DNA of 64,000 nt, from the NCBI GenBank assembly GCA_009773645.1, contig WSYB01000012.1, positions 38,147-102,146 on the forward strand, in the 5' to 3' direction. Under the pieces are notes generated by a model, which was not told the origin of the DNA, made no database searches, and was given only the letters and a program-made list of their open reading frames with translations. The first letter of the stretch is position 1. Every line of letters begins with the position of its first letter. Source of the stretch: Geobacteraceae bacterium (GTDB lineage: Bacteria; Desulfobacterota; Desulfuromonadia; Geobacterales; Geobacteraceae). The translations under genes were made by a program, and so were the position numbers. This document shows positions 36,081-43,641 of the stretch, piece by piece.

Positions 36081-36173
36081 ATTGTGCGTTTGACATTGTG
36101 AATACTGTTGTTAATGTTTATCAATATCCGTGAATATTCCCGGATTAAATCCAATCTGTCAGGAGAAAAAGTA

Positions 36174-36374
36174 ATGGAAAAGGGAACGGTAAAGTGGTTT
36201 AACGAAAGCAAGGGGTTTGGTTTTATCGAGCGGGAGAACGGCGAGGATGTTTTCGTGCATTTCTCCGCTATTACCGGCGAAGGGTTTAAAACCCTCGGTG
36301 AAGGCGACAAGGTCACGTTCGATGTGGTCAAGGGGCCGAAGGGTCTACAGGCGGCCAACGTAAAAAAAGCATGA
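36174..36374 (+). CDS. Cold-shock protein, CspA family
   Basis: A 66-residue OB-fold RNA-binding protein. RNP1 is KGFGFIE and RNP2 VFVHFSAI, and the start [15 protein letters not shown] is the usual one. ATG 36174 follows AGGAGAAAAAG. Such proteins melt RNA structure or act as general nucleic-acid chaperones; whether this copy is cold-induced cannot be read here. The 93-base leader upstream is short for the thermosensor type. A 40-residue membrane peptide is encoded 83 bases downstream. Confidence 0.92.
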   Translation: MEKGTVKWFNESKGFGFIERENGEDVFVHFSAITGEGFKTLGEGDKVTFDVVKGPKGLQAANVKKA

Positions 36375-36457
36375 GTTCCGTGCTCCATGCGGCAATTCAA
36401 GCCCCTGGAGAAACCCGATTATAGAATTTGTGCCTGTACCGCCGAAGGGAGGAAATT

Positions 36458-36580
36458 ATGGGAATCACCGCAATGATAATTATGTGGGTCGCAACTGCCA
36501 TAGCGTTAGCAATGATCAACAACGACCGTTACGGCAAGGAAGTTACGCAGCGGGAAACGTTTTGGAACAGGTTTCGCTGA
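36458..36580 (+). CDS. 40-residue single-helix membrane peptide
   Basis: This short frame has a strong ribosome-binding site (GGGAGGAAATT) directly in front of ATG. The peptide starts MGITAMIIMWVATAIALAMI, one clear transmembrane helix, and ends with a charged tail (NNDRYGKEVTQRETFWNRFR). A 61-codon alternative in another frame across the same bases lacks a ribosome-binding site and is rejected. It lies after the cold-shock gene and before a long non-coding stretch. Membrane micropeptides of this size usually modulate transporters, kinases or stress pathways; its partner is unknown. Confidence 0.65.
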   Translation: MGITAMIIMWVATAIALAMINNDRYGKEVTQRETFWNRFR

Positions 36581-37065
36581 ATATCAAGCTATCCTTACGC
36601 GGCAGGGTTCTGTGATGTGCCTGCCGCAAAGGCTTCCCGCCCCTCGTGCAAGCCCGGGGATTTCAGGTGGCAGCCAGCCTCCACCGAGACCGGCAGTACG
36701 GCCCGTTACCCCTAAAACACAGCCGAGCGATCGAGGCGAAAAGGAACAGCGGCAACAGCGTTGAACAGACTCATGAATCCCCGTGGAATTACACCACCAC
36801 TACATTGCAAATCACAAGCGTTTAACATCCCCTCTCGCCCCGGTCTAAGGCTTTTCGAAGAATAAAACCGGAAATCCCTGATTACCCCTAAAGTTTTCCC
36901 CTAGATATAACGATAATCAAATAACATGATATTGAGTGCAAGAGGACATGAGGACCCTTCCGCCTCTGTCTGTTACAGGGCGGTCTTCAACCATCAATAA
37001 GTCAACACAATAAACCATTTCCCCAAGGTTAACGAGTAAATACCAGTTTCAAAGGAGGATGCGCC
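36581..37065. other. 485-base non-coding region upstream of the chemoreceptor gene
   Basis: There is no gene here. An eight-base stem GCGGCAGG / CCTGCCGC (36599-36628) opens the region, followed by GC-rich sequence with short complementary pairs such as GGTGG/CCACC (near 36668-36687). The second half is AT-rich and contains a candidate sigma-28 promoter (36889-36916). A small RNA or structured leader is possible, but no known family was recognised. Confidence 0.4.
36889..36916 (+). promoter_or_regulatory. Candidate sigma-28 (FliA) promoter of the chemoreceptor gene
   Basis: TAAAGTTT (36889-36896), a 12-base spacer, then AACGATAA (36909-36916), against the consensus TAAAGTTT-N11-GCCGATAA. Flagellar-class sigma factors commonly drive receptor genes; the gene starts about 150 bases downstream. 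Confidence 0.45.
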
Positions 37066-38691
37066 ATGGCACAGATGAAAGTCGGGGCAAAGCTTTACTC
37101 AATAGTTGGACTCATGTCGTTCGTGCTGATAATCGTCGGCGCAATAGGGGTATATCTGACCAAGGTCAGTAACGATGCACTTGATACGGTCTACAATGAT
37201 CGCGTGGTGCCACTTGAACAGCTCAAAATCATCTCCGACATGTACGCGGTCAATATAGTCGATACGTCCCACAAGGTTCGCAATGAAGGCCTGAGCTGGA
37301 GCGAAGGACGCAAGAATGTGGACGAAGCCGTGAAGATCATCAACGAAAAGTGGAAGGCGTATCTGGGCACCTCCCTGGTCGAGGAGGAAAAGAAAATCAT
37401 CGATGAAATCACACCGCGCATGAAAAAAGCCGACGAAGCCGTGGCAAAGTTTAAGGATATCCTGTCCAGGGAGGACAAGGAAAGTCTCGTCAATTTTACC
37501 GCAAAAGATATGTATCCGGCTATAGACCCGTTGACCGACAAAATCTCTGCCCTGGTGAATCTGCAACTGGTCGTGTCAAAAACGGTCTTTGAAAAAAGCG
37601 ATTCAATTGCTGAAAAAGGGAAAGTGTTTTCCGTTATTTTGATCCTGCTCGGCGTACTCCTCTCCGCGGCTGTCGCCACCTTCATAATCAGGGGTTTGCT
37701 GCGGGAGTTGGGCGGAGAGCCGTCAAACGTCCGGGAAATTGCCCAGTCGGTCGCGGGGGGGGATCTCAGATTTGACGTCGGTGTGGATAACCGCTATCAG
37801 GGGAGCGTTATGTGGGGCATGAAAATCATGGTCGAGAATCTGCGGGTGATGGTGACAAAGACCGTGGATATCTCCTCGAGCATTGCCTCTGCCTCAAACC
37901 AGCTTCGATGCAGCTCCGATCAGATCGCCACCGGGGCCGAAGAGGTTGCATCCCAGACAAGCACCGTGGCCACAGCCAGCGAAGAGATGTCTTCCACAAG
38001 TGCCGACATCGCCCGCAACTGCACGCTGGCAGCCGATGCGTCGAACCAGACCATGAACTCCGCAAAGAACGGCGCATCCGTGGTGCAGGAAACCATCACG
38101 GGGATGAGTGTCATTGCCGATAGGGTTCGCCGGACCTCCGGCACCATCGCGGCTCTGGGCTCCCGTTCCGAACAGATCGGTGAAATCATCGGCACCATTG
38201 AGGATATTGCCGACCAGACCAATCTGCTTGCGCTCAACGCCGCAATCGAGGCTGCACGCGCCGGCGAGCAGGGACGCGGTTTTGCCGTGGTCGCCGACGA
38301 GGTGCGAGCCCTGGCTGAGCGGACCACCAAAGCGACCCGGGAGATCGGCGAGATGATAAAGGCGATTCAGGACGAAACAAGAACAGCCGTGCGCGCCATG
38401 GAGGAAGGTGTCCATGAAGTGGAGAAGGGAGCGGAATCATCGCAGCAGTCCGGTCAGGCGATAGATGAAATTGTCAGCCGTATCAACGAAGTTTCCATGC
38501 AGATCAGCCAGATCGCCACGGCAGCCGAACAGCAAACGGCCACCACAAGCGAGGTGACTACGAACATCCAGCAGATCACCGATGTGGTGCATCAGACGGC
38601 CCGGGGCGCAGAGGAATCGGCAGCCGCTGCTGAACAGCTCGCCGAACAGGCCCAGAGTCTGCAAAAATTGGTGGCGAATTACAAACTATAA
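37066..38691 (+). CDS. Methyl-accepting chemotaxis protein
   Basis: A 541-residue receptor: N-terminal transmembrane helix, a four-helix-bundle sensor of about 150 residues, a second helix near 190-212, a HAMP domain, and the cytoplasmic signalling hairpin with [20 protein letters not shown], then [18 protein letters not shown]. The hairpin tip is fully conserved, so CheW/CheA binding is expected. Methylation helices flank it (glutamine/glutamate pairs around [17 protein letters not shown]). The sensor resembles the 4HB_MCP class; its ligand is unknown. A possible sigma-28 promoter is upstream and a terminator follows. AAAGGAGGATGCGCC precedes the ATG. Confidence 0.93.
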   Translation: MAQMKVGAKLYSIVGLMSFVLIIVGAIGVYLTKVSNDALDTVYNDRVVPLEQLKIISDMYAVNIVDTSHKVRNEGLSWSEGRKNVDEAVKIINEKWKAYLGTSLVEEEKKIIDEITPRMKKADEAVAKFKDILSREDKESLVNFTAKDMYPAIDPLTDKISALVNLQLVVSKTVFEKSDSIAEKGKVFSVILILLGVLLSAAVATFIIRGLLRELGGEPSNVREIAQSVAGGDLRFDVGVDNRYQGSVMWGMKIMVENLRVMVTKTVDISSSIASASNQLRCSSDQIATGAEEVASQTSTVATASEEMSSTSADIARNCTLAADASNQTMNSAKNGASVVQETITGMSVIADRVRRTSGTIAALGSRSEQIGEIIGTIEDIADQTNLLALNAAIEAARAGEQGRGFAVVADEVRALAERTTKATREIGEMIKAIQDETRTAVRAMEEGVHEVEKGAESSQQSGQAIDEIVSRINEVSMQISQIATAAEQQTATTSEVTTNIQQITDVVHQTARGAEESAAAAEQLAEQAQSLQKLVANYKL

Positions 38692-38702
38692 TAAGATGCC
38701 GA

Positions 38703-38738
38703 AAGGGGCTACTTTAGCTCGAAAAGTAGCCCCTTCTT
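38703..38738. terminator. Terminator between the chemoreceptor gene and def
   Basis: Stem GGGGCTACTTT (38705-38715) with AAAGTAGCCCC (38723-38733), seven-base loop, followed by TTCTT; it works in both directions for the convergent genes. Confidence 0.85.
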
Positions 38739-38760
38739 ACCCTTCCCCACGCCGCGCTGT

Positions 38761-39285
38761 TCAGGAAACAATCCGCAGATATTCCTTCTCCGAAACGAGG
38801 TCGCGGGTGCTCGCAACGCGGTCGATGAACACCAGCCCATGGATGTGATCGTATTCGTGCTGAAAGACGCGGGCGATGAAATCGCTGAGTTCCTCCTCGC
38901 AGAGCTTACCGGTACGGCTCATGTAGCTGACCCCGATCCGCCGATGGCGCGGCACCAGTCCGCGCAGGCCCGGTACGCTGAGGCATCCCTCCCACCCCGT
39001 TTCCGTTTCCTCCGACGTCCAGACGAGCTCCGGGTTGATCATGGCCGTCGGCGCCATCGCAGGGGCATGGGGATAACGTGGATTGGGACGGGAGGCGACG
39101 ATGAAGAGTGCAAGCGGCTCGTAGACTTGTGGGGCGGCGATCCCAACACCGTTGGCGTCTTCCGCCGTGACGAGCAGGTCGTCGATAAGCGCCTGGATGG
39201 CGGGGTCCGCCGGGTCGGCAACGGACCGGGCCGGCTCACGCAGTACCGGCTGCCCGAGTTGGGCAATCTGGCGCAGGATGGGCAT
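38761..39285 (-). CDS. def: Peptide deformylase
   Basis: A 174-residue metalloenzyme that removes the formyl group from N-terminal methionine. All three motifs are present: GVGIAAPQV, WEGCLSVPGLRG and QHEYDHIHG, giving the Cys-His-His metal site. The motif I isoleucine in place of leucine is a common variant. AAAAGGAG precedes ATG 39285. There is no neighbouring fmt gene, which often pairs with def, so this is likely a second or stand-alone copy. It is convergent with the chemoreceptor gene. Confidence 0.93.
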   Translation of the reverse strand: MPILRQIAQLGQPVLREPARSVADPADPAIQALIDDLLVTAEDANGVGIAAPQVYEPLALFIVASRPNPRYPHAPAMAPTAMINPELVWTSEETETGWEGCLSVPGLRGLVPRHRRIGVSYMSRTGKLCEEELSDFIARVFQHEYDHIHGLVFIDRVASTRDLVSEKEYLRIVS

Positions 39286-39327
39286 GGCTAACTCCTTTTG
39301 ATCCTTGTGCAGAGTCTTTTAAGACTT

Positions 39328-40320
39328 TTACTGCCCGAACATCAACGCTGCCCACCAGGCCGCAGCCACCGTAATGGCACCTGCCAGTGCCAGCAGGGCG
39401 TTTATTCCCCGGCAGGGGCGCCCGAACCTTCCAACCAGATATTCCGCCACCAGGCCGAGAACTATCCCGAAAACAAAGCCGAACAGATGCGCACCCAGAT
39501 CGGTCTGTTTGCCCTCCGTGCCCAACAATGCAAGGAGGGCCAGGGCCGCAGCAAAGGGAAGTGGCCAGCGCCTTTGCAGGTGGTGCCGGTAGCGCACCAG
39601 GCTGAGCGCTGCGAGGATGCCGACGGCGCCGAACACGATGGTGGAGGCGCCGACCGATCTGTGGTTCAGAGGTTGCAGCCAGGCGTTGGCCAGGTTGCCG
39701 AGGATACCGGAACCGAGGAGCAGGCTCCAGGCAAGTCCCGAGCCGAGATCGCGGCAGAGATAGACTATGAATACCCCACCGATCGCCAGATTGCTGAACA
39801 GGTGCAGCCAGTCAGCATGGAGGGTGAGAGCGGTGACGAGCCGCCACCACTGGCCGTCCATGATCTTGGCGGCGTGAGCGTTGCCGAGGTCGGTCCAGTC
39901 GATCGAGGGATGGCCGGACAGAGAGATGTCGAGCTGAGTGAGGTTGTGGAAGGAAGCCAGAAGGATGAGGACCGACAGGGTCGCCAGGGTGTTCTCTGCC
40001 AGAGGGCGTGCAGGCGGCACGGGCGGGGGCCAGTTGCGGTTTTCCTCTTCGAAGAGGCGCAGCTCGTTCCGGGCAGCGTCGAGGTATTCCGCCGGTACCA
40101 GCAAATGCCAGCCCGTTCCGCCGGGCTCGATGCGGCAGGGGACATAGCGGGCCTCCAGAACCAGTGCCCACAGATGCACCCGCCGCTCGGAAAGGGCGCC
40201 GGATGCTTTCCCGTCACCCGGTTGCGGAAGTATCTCCCGCCAACCCTCCTCTCGCGCCCCGATATGTTCTCTCTCCCTCTCCATACCATATAGTACCGCA
40301 GATACTGTGTGCCACGCCAC
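39328..40320 (-). CDS. Rhomboid-family intramembrane serine protease
   Basis: Six or seven hydrophobic helices in the C-terminal two thirds follow an unusual soluble N-terminal region of about 105 residues. The serine motif is VGASTIVFG, with Thr where most rhomboids have Gly (GASG), and the histidine is in LGAHLFGFVFG. Conserved WRLVTALTLHADWLHLFSNL lies on the first catalytic helix. The GTG at 40320 is preceded by GGGAGG at a six-base spacing; an adjacent GTG at 40323 and an ATG at 40284 are alternatives. Members cut transmembrane substrates; the N-terminal part may recruit a specific partner. Confidence 0.82.
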   Translation of the reverse strand: MAWHTVSAVLYGMEREREHIGAREEGWREILPQPGDGKASGALSERRVHLWALVLEARYVPCRIEPGGTGWHLLVPAEYLDAARNELRLFEEENRNWPPPVPPARPLAENTLATLSVLILLASFHNLTQLDISLSGHPSIDWTDLGNAHAAKIMDGQWWRLVTALTLHADWLHLFSNLAIGGVFIVYLCRDLGSGLAWSLLLGSGILGNLANAWLQPLNHRSVGASTIVFGAVGILAALSLVRYRHHLQRRWPLPFAAALALLALLGTEGKQTDLGAHLFGFVFGIVLGLVAEYLVGRFGRPCRGINALLALAGAITVAAAWWAALMFGQ

Positions 40321-40388
40321 CACTTTCCTCCCCCCCAGGCGCCCGAAATTATGGGTACTGACGCCTCCGTCGGAGTGAATGTGAAAGG

Positions 40389-41087
40389 TTAATGCTTACC
40401 TCTCCCTGTCATTTTATCATACCACCCCCAGGGGTTTTTCCGCCTTATCCAGACCGGGATGATGAACAGCAAGACGACCAGAACGAGCCCCAGGCATATC
40501 TGCAGCAGAATATTGCCGGAGAAAAAGCTCTTCCCGTAGTAGTTGAGTATAATGGTGCCGGGGGTCATCCCCAACAACGTGCTCAGGGCAAAGGCGCGCA
40601 GCGACATCCTGGTCAGGCCGGCACCGTAGCTGACAAGGGCAAAGGAGAAGACCGGCTCGAGGCGGGCGAAGAGGATAATGTAGGCCAAATGGCGCCGTGC
40701 GATGCGGTCGCTGAAGGTGATGTCCCTGTGCAGGAGCCGGGTGATCGCCTCTCTTCCCAGGGCGCGAGCGAGGAGAAAACAGACTATCGCCCCCGCCTCA
40801 GAGCCCAGGAGCGAGTATACGGTCCCCCACAAGGGGCCGAAGAGCACTCCTGCCGCAATGTCCAACGGGGCATTGGGAACAACGGTCACCACGATCCCGA
40901 CGGTCCTGAGGAGTATGAAGGCGAGCGGCGCCATAAACCCCATCCCCTCCAGGAAGACCTTGATCCGCTCCGGGTCCAGCCATTCCGGCGGCACTTCCCG
41001 CCATGCGAAGGCGCCGAGAACGACCAGGAGAAGGACGAGAACCATCCCCTTGACCCAGGGCAGCACGTCTTTGCCGGTTTTCCTCAT
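40389..41087 (-). CDS. TVP38/TMEM64 family (DedA-related) membrane protein
   Basis: A 232-residue inner-membrane protein with about six hydrophobic segments. The family core is ILLRTVGIVVTVVPNAPLDI-AAGVLFGPLWGTVYSLLG, with a conserved re-entrant PNxPLxxAAGxLFGP pattern, followed by FLLARALGREAI. DedA/VTT proteins are thought to flip or scramble lipids such as undecaprenyl phosphate. GGAGA precedes ATG 41087. It is the last gene before the accessory metal island and is transcribed away from the truncated J-domain gene, separated by about 90 bases. Confidence 0.85.
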   Translation of the reverse strand: MRKTGKDVLPWVKGMVLVLLLVVLGAFAWREVPPEWLDPERIKVFLEGMGFMAPLAFILLRTVGIVVTVVPNAPLDIAAGVLFGPLWGTVYSLLGSEAGAIVCFLLARALGREAITRLLHRDITFSDRIARRHLAYIILFARLEPVFSFALVSYGAGLTRMSLRAFALSTLLGMTPGTIILNYYGKSFFSGNILLQICLGLVLVVLLFIIPVWIRRKNPWGWYDKMTGRGKH

Positions 41088-41174
41088 GGCAGTCTCCGTA
41101 ATCCCTTTCTCCCGCCGGTATCCTTATGAATAGCGTACACCATATCCTTGTGAACGCAACAAACTCATGGCGAC

Positions 41175-41408
41175 TTACCCGCAACTCTCATGCTTCGGGG
41201 TTCTGCTGTGTTCAGATAACCGTCGCACCCCTTTGGGATGCGGCTCCAACACAGAGTGAGTCCGAATAGTATCCGGGTCACTCGTGGGGGCTGTATCCGG
41301 GTGGTGACGCTTGACCAACTCACGATGCCGTGTTTTGATCTCTCGGAAGGTGGCTCGCTCACCCAGGCCAAGAACCCGGAGCGCCTCCTGTAAGTCGGCA
41401 TAGGTCAT
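41175..41408 (-). pseudogene. Truncated J-domain (DnaJ-like) gene
   Basis: Residues 1-45 match a small J-domain protein (MTYADLQEALRVLGLGERAT, then RHRELVKRHHPDT containing the HPD motif). After TSDPDTIR the sequence no longer fits: the remaining 32 codons have no J-domain character and the frame ends at TAA. The normal protein continues with helices III-IV and a YRFSF-type tail. The break suggests a deletion or insertion junction. It lies nine bases downstream of the CGGC gene and was probably in its operon. Confidence 0.6.
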
Positions 41409-41417
41409 GTCAAAATC

Positions 41418-41747
41418 TCAATGGGTCCAGTCGATAATCTTTGTATCTGCCCCAAGCTTCTTCTCTACGGCCCCCTTGATGGCTGCAAAATGTGGACAAG
41501 GATACCCGATGGGGTTGCCGTTCTTCATGCATGAGGCAAACACGATTGCCTCCGCCCCCCGGTCAACCATCATCTTGGCCCTGGTGACGACCTTCTTGCC
41601 GGAACAGCCGCCACACGAAAGAAATCCGATAATCTCTACCAGACCGGTCTCCTCGAAGCCCAATGTTCCCTCTTTAGCAACCTTGAAATCGATGCTGCCG
41701 GGGCACATATCCTCGGTCAGCTGACAACGGATGATTCCTATCTTCAT
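41418..41747 (-). CDS. CGGC-domain metal/thiol-binding protein (109 aa)
   Basis: A small cytoplasmic protein with an N-terminal cysteine in KIGIIRCQLTEDMCPGS, a central FLSCGGCSGKK motif and a C-terminal FASCMKNGNPIGYPCPH, seven cysteines in all. This is the CGGC family, predicted to bind metal. A GGAGACAAAT site precedes ATG 41747; the frame extends far upstream without homology. The order is ArsR regulator, methyltransferase, this gene, truncated J-domain gene, all in one direction. It likely buffers or senses a thiophilic metal or metalloid; the exact ligand is unknown. Confidence 0.8.
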   Translation of the reverse strand: MKIGIIRCQLTEDMCPGSIDFKVAKEGTLGFEETGLVEIIGFLSCGGCSGKKVVTRAKMMVDRGAEAIVFASCMKNGNPIGYPCPHFAAIKGAVEKKLGADTKIIDWTH

Positions 41748-41808
41748 ATTTGTCTCCATCCCTATGTTATGGTGGTTCCGGGCTGCCTCACGGGCAGCAA
41801 AGGGCTCA

Positions 41809-42387
41809 TCAGGTAAAGGGTTTTCTGAAGAGCAACCCGTAGTGATACGGCGGCAGGTCATAGCGGTTCCGCTCGTTGAAACGGAATCCGGCTTCTCTTC
41901 CCCAATTGATGCACTGTTCCGGTCGGGGCCGGATCTCCATGGCCGGACCACGTGGCGTAGTGGGGTCGTAGTTCCAGTGAATGACGGCCAGCATACCGTT
42001 TGATTTAAGTACGCGGAAGGCCTCTTTCATCAAGGCTACCGGCTCTTCGTGATGAAGGATATTGAAGAGTAGGGCCGCGTCCATGGAGTTGTCGGCTAGT
42101 CCGGTTCCCTCAGACACAAAATCGCGCACTGCTGCCTGGACATTTACGATGTCGGCTTCACGGCATTTTTGCCGGACAACATCTACCATCTCCGGCTCAA
42201 TGTCCAAAGCATGAACGGTTCCCGAAGCAATTCCGGCGGCGGCCAACGTAAAGGTTCCATAACCGCAACCGAATTCAACCAGGTCTTGTATTCCACAGTC
42301 GAGGCCGAAAATGGCCAGAACCTTGTCCGGATCAAAAAACCCGGACCACATTTCTTCATCGGGCATGCCGCTGTCACGGACCTTCAT
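41809..42387 (-). CDS. Class I SAM-dependent methyltransferase
   Basis: A 192-residue Rossmann methyltransferase with motif I VEFGCGYGTFTLAAAG, DIEPEMVDVVRQK at motif II and AALLFNILHHEEP at motif IV. AAGGAG precedes ATG 42387. The protein is shorter than ArsM (arsenite methyltransferases are about 280 residues with conserved cysteines) and lacks its cysteine pattern, so arsenic methylation is not shown. Context with ArsR and CGGC proteins suggests a role in metal(loid) or thiol modification, which is an inference. Confidence 0.8.
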   Translation of the reverse strand: MKVRDSGMPDEEMWSGFFDPDKVLAIFGLDCGIQDLVEFGCGYGTFTLAAAGIASGTVHALDIEPEMVDVVRQKCREADIVNVQAAVRDFVSEGTGLADNSMDAALLFNILHHEEPVALMKEAFRVLKSNGMLAVIHWNYDPTTPRGPAMEIRPRPEQCINWGREAGFRFNERNRYDLPPYHYGLLFRKPFT

Positions 42388-42398
42388 GGGGTTTCTCC

Positions 42399-42476
42399 TT
42401 ATGCATGTTCAAGGGCGGCTGCAAGTGCCGTGGCGCAGAGATAGTGATAGCTTGTCCCTTCGTAATGCCCTGCCAA
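42399..42476 (-). pseudogene. Possible gene remnant upstream of the methyltransferase
   Basis: A 25-codon frame starting at TTG 42476 reads MAGHYEGTSYHYLCATAL... and ends GCATAA. The clean ending looks like the C-terminal end of a longer protein, which I cannot name. No intact start region or ribosome-binding site is present. It lies between the ArsR gene and the methyltransferase gene, 11 bases from the latter. Confidence 0.3.
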
Positions 42477-42583
42477 TCAACAGAAACAAGGGAGGCAGGT
42501 TATTCTGAATTCTGGCTGACTCAAGCATTTTGCCGGTAAGGAATACCGGCTCGTCAGTATGATTGTGATCAAAAAGAGGTGAG

Positions 42584-42940
42584 CTATCGTTGCCGGACAC
42601 AGCAGCTACCCCCCGTTGAGTGTTTTTCCCGATCGAGGTCATCTTTAGATTTGCGAATGGCCGGCTCACCTTCTTCAAGCAGCTCAATAACAGCTGAAGC
42701 CAGTTTCGGACGACTGACGTAATAACAACGCTGGGAGCCATCCTGGGCAAAGTCCACCAAATGGGCATTCCGCAGCACGGTCAAATGCTGGGAAATGTTG
42801 GCTTGGGACGCCGGTAGGATCTCCTGGATGTCGGTTACGCACTTTGTGCCCTTAAGCAACTCCATGACAATCTGCAAACGGGTCGGATGCGCGAGGGCTT
42901 TAAGCAAATCGGCACTTTTTTGTACAGTATCAGCGTCCAT
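42584..42940 (-). CDS. ArsR-family winged-helix regulator 1 (118 aa)
   Basis: Residues 5-100 form an ArsR/SmtB winged helix: LLKALAHPTRLQIVMELLKG, then KCVTDIQEILPASQANISQHL as the recognition helix region, and LVDFAQDGSQRCYYV as the wing. A cysteine (KCV) lies at the position of the ArsR inducer site, and the tail ends GGSCCVRQR with a vicinal cysteine pair. This suggests sensing of a soft metal or metalloid by release from DNA. GGGAG precedes ATG 42940. It is divergent from the second ArsR gene and heads the methyltransferase/CGGC operon. Confidence 0.87.
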   Translation of the reverse strand: MDADTVQKSADLLKALAHPTRLQIVMELLKGTKCVTDIQEILPASQANISQHLTVLRNAHLVDFAQDGSQRCYYVSRPKLASAVIELLEEGEPAIRKSKDDLDREKHSTGGSCCVRQR

Positions 42941-43092
42941 TAAGACTCCCAGAACATATTCGAATATCCTAATATCAATAAACAACAGAAGTCAACAGGA
43001 AATCCGGTGAGAATTATATTGCGAAAAAAATGCTTGACATTGGTTAGGATTCGAGTATTTTAGTATTTAAGCATTTACTTATAAGGTTTCCC
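42941..43092. promoter_or_regulatory. Divergent ArsR promoter/operator region
   Basis: A perfect palindrome TATTCGAATA lies near 42958-42967, with a second TTCGA-containing element (GGATTCGAGTATTTTAG) near 43047. For the rightward gene there is TTGACA (43034-43039) with TATTTT 16 bases on (43056-43061). Both TTCGA sites sit where an ArsR dimer would block polymerase. Confidence 0.5.
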
Positions 43093-43389
43093 ATGAAAGA
43101 AGCGGCCGAACTTTTTAAAATACTCTCTGTTGATAAGCGCATAGAGATTATCGAACTCCTCAAGAAGGAACCGATGAGCGTCAACGCCATTGCCGAGACC
43201 TTGGGGGTGACGCAGTCGGCGGTTTCCCAGCATCTGCGGGTACTGAAGTCGGCAGGGCTGGTCAGGGACGAAAGGCAGGGGTACTGGATTTACTACTCAC
43301 TGAATCGCGAGGTCTTGGAAAGATGCAGGCAACGCCTTAACAGGGTCTGCACCTGCGGCTGCGGCGGAGGAGAAAAAAAGTGCCAATAA
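43093..43389 (+). CDS. ArsR-family winged-helix regulator 2 with Cys-rich tail (98 aa)
   Basis: A compact ArsR/SmtB repressor: ELFKILSVDKRIEIIELLK, recognition helix VNAIAETLGVTQSAVSQHLR and wing LVRDERQGYWIYYS. The tail RVCTCGCGGGEKKCQ holds four cysteines and is separate from the DNA-binding fold, so it may bind a metal. The ATG at 43093 has AAGG upstream and a promoter-like TTGACA...TATTTT in front. A 31-residue cysteine peptide is encoded 72 bases downstream and is probably in the same transcript. Confidence 0.87.
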   Translation: MKEAAELFKILSVDKRIEIIELLKKEPMSVNAIAETLGVTQSAVSQHLRVLKSAGLVRDERQGYWIYYSLNREVLERCRQRLNRVCTCGCGGGEKKCQ

Positions 43390-43461
43390 CACATGGCCTT
43401 TTTTCTTTGCCAAATATATTAGTATGTTTGCATGAACTTAAACAGAAAGGAGGTGATAACA

Positions 43462-43557
43462 ATGGCCGAAAACAAGAAAGAGACGACCGAGAAGCAGGAA
43501 GCGAACAAGCCACAAAGCAAGTGCGGCTGTGGCTGCACGCCGCCGGTCAAGAAGTAG
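43462..43557 (+). CDS. 31-residue Cys-rich peptide (CGCGC motif)
   Basis: A very short frame with an exceptionally strong ribosome-binding site (AAAGGAGGTGATAAC) before the ATG. The peptide is Lys/Glu-rich (NKKETTEKQEANKPQS) and ends KCGCGCTPPVKK, three cysteines alternating with glycine, a pattern resembling metallothionein or metal-handling peptides. A hairpin follows directly. It is downstream of the ArsR gene whose tail also contains CGCG. A larger alternative reading frame spanning 43380-43760 lacks any signal. I infer a metal-binding or sequestration role. Confidence 0.65.
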   Translation: MAENKKETTEKQEANKPQSKCGCGCTPPVKK

Positions 43558-43565
43558 GCAGTCAG

Positions 43566-43595
43566 GCCGGGAGGCGGGTTTTTCCGCCTCCCGGC
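43566..43595 (+). terminator. Hairpin after the Cys-rich peptide gene
   Basis: Perfect 12-base stem GCCGGGAGGCGG (43566-43577) / CCGCCTCCCGGC (43584-43595), loop GTTTTT. No T run follows, so efficiency is uncertain. Confidence 0.7.
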
Positions 43596-43641
43596 GTTAG
43601 AGTCTTCAAACGTCTTGATTTCTTAACTTCTCCCTGTTCAT

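Noticed and set aside
36430..36615. 61-codon frame over the small membrane peptide
   Set aside because: No ribosome-binding site; the overlapping 40-codon frame has GGGAGG in the right place and a clear transmembrane helix.
36599..36800. Cyclic-di-GMP (GEMM) riboswitch upstream of the chemoreceptor
   Set aside because: Some CGCAAAG-like text is present, but the conserved GGCAAACC and tetraloop-receptor elements are missing.
41809..42387. Arsenite methyltransferase ArsM
   Set aside because: The protein is too short and lacks the family's conserved cysteines; only a general SAM methyltransferase can be claimed.
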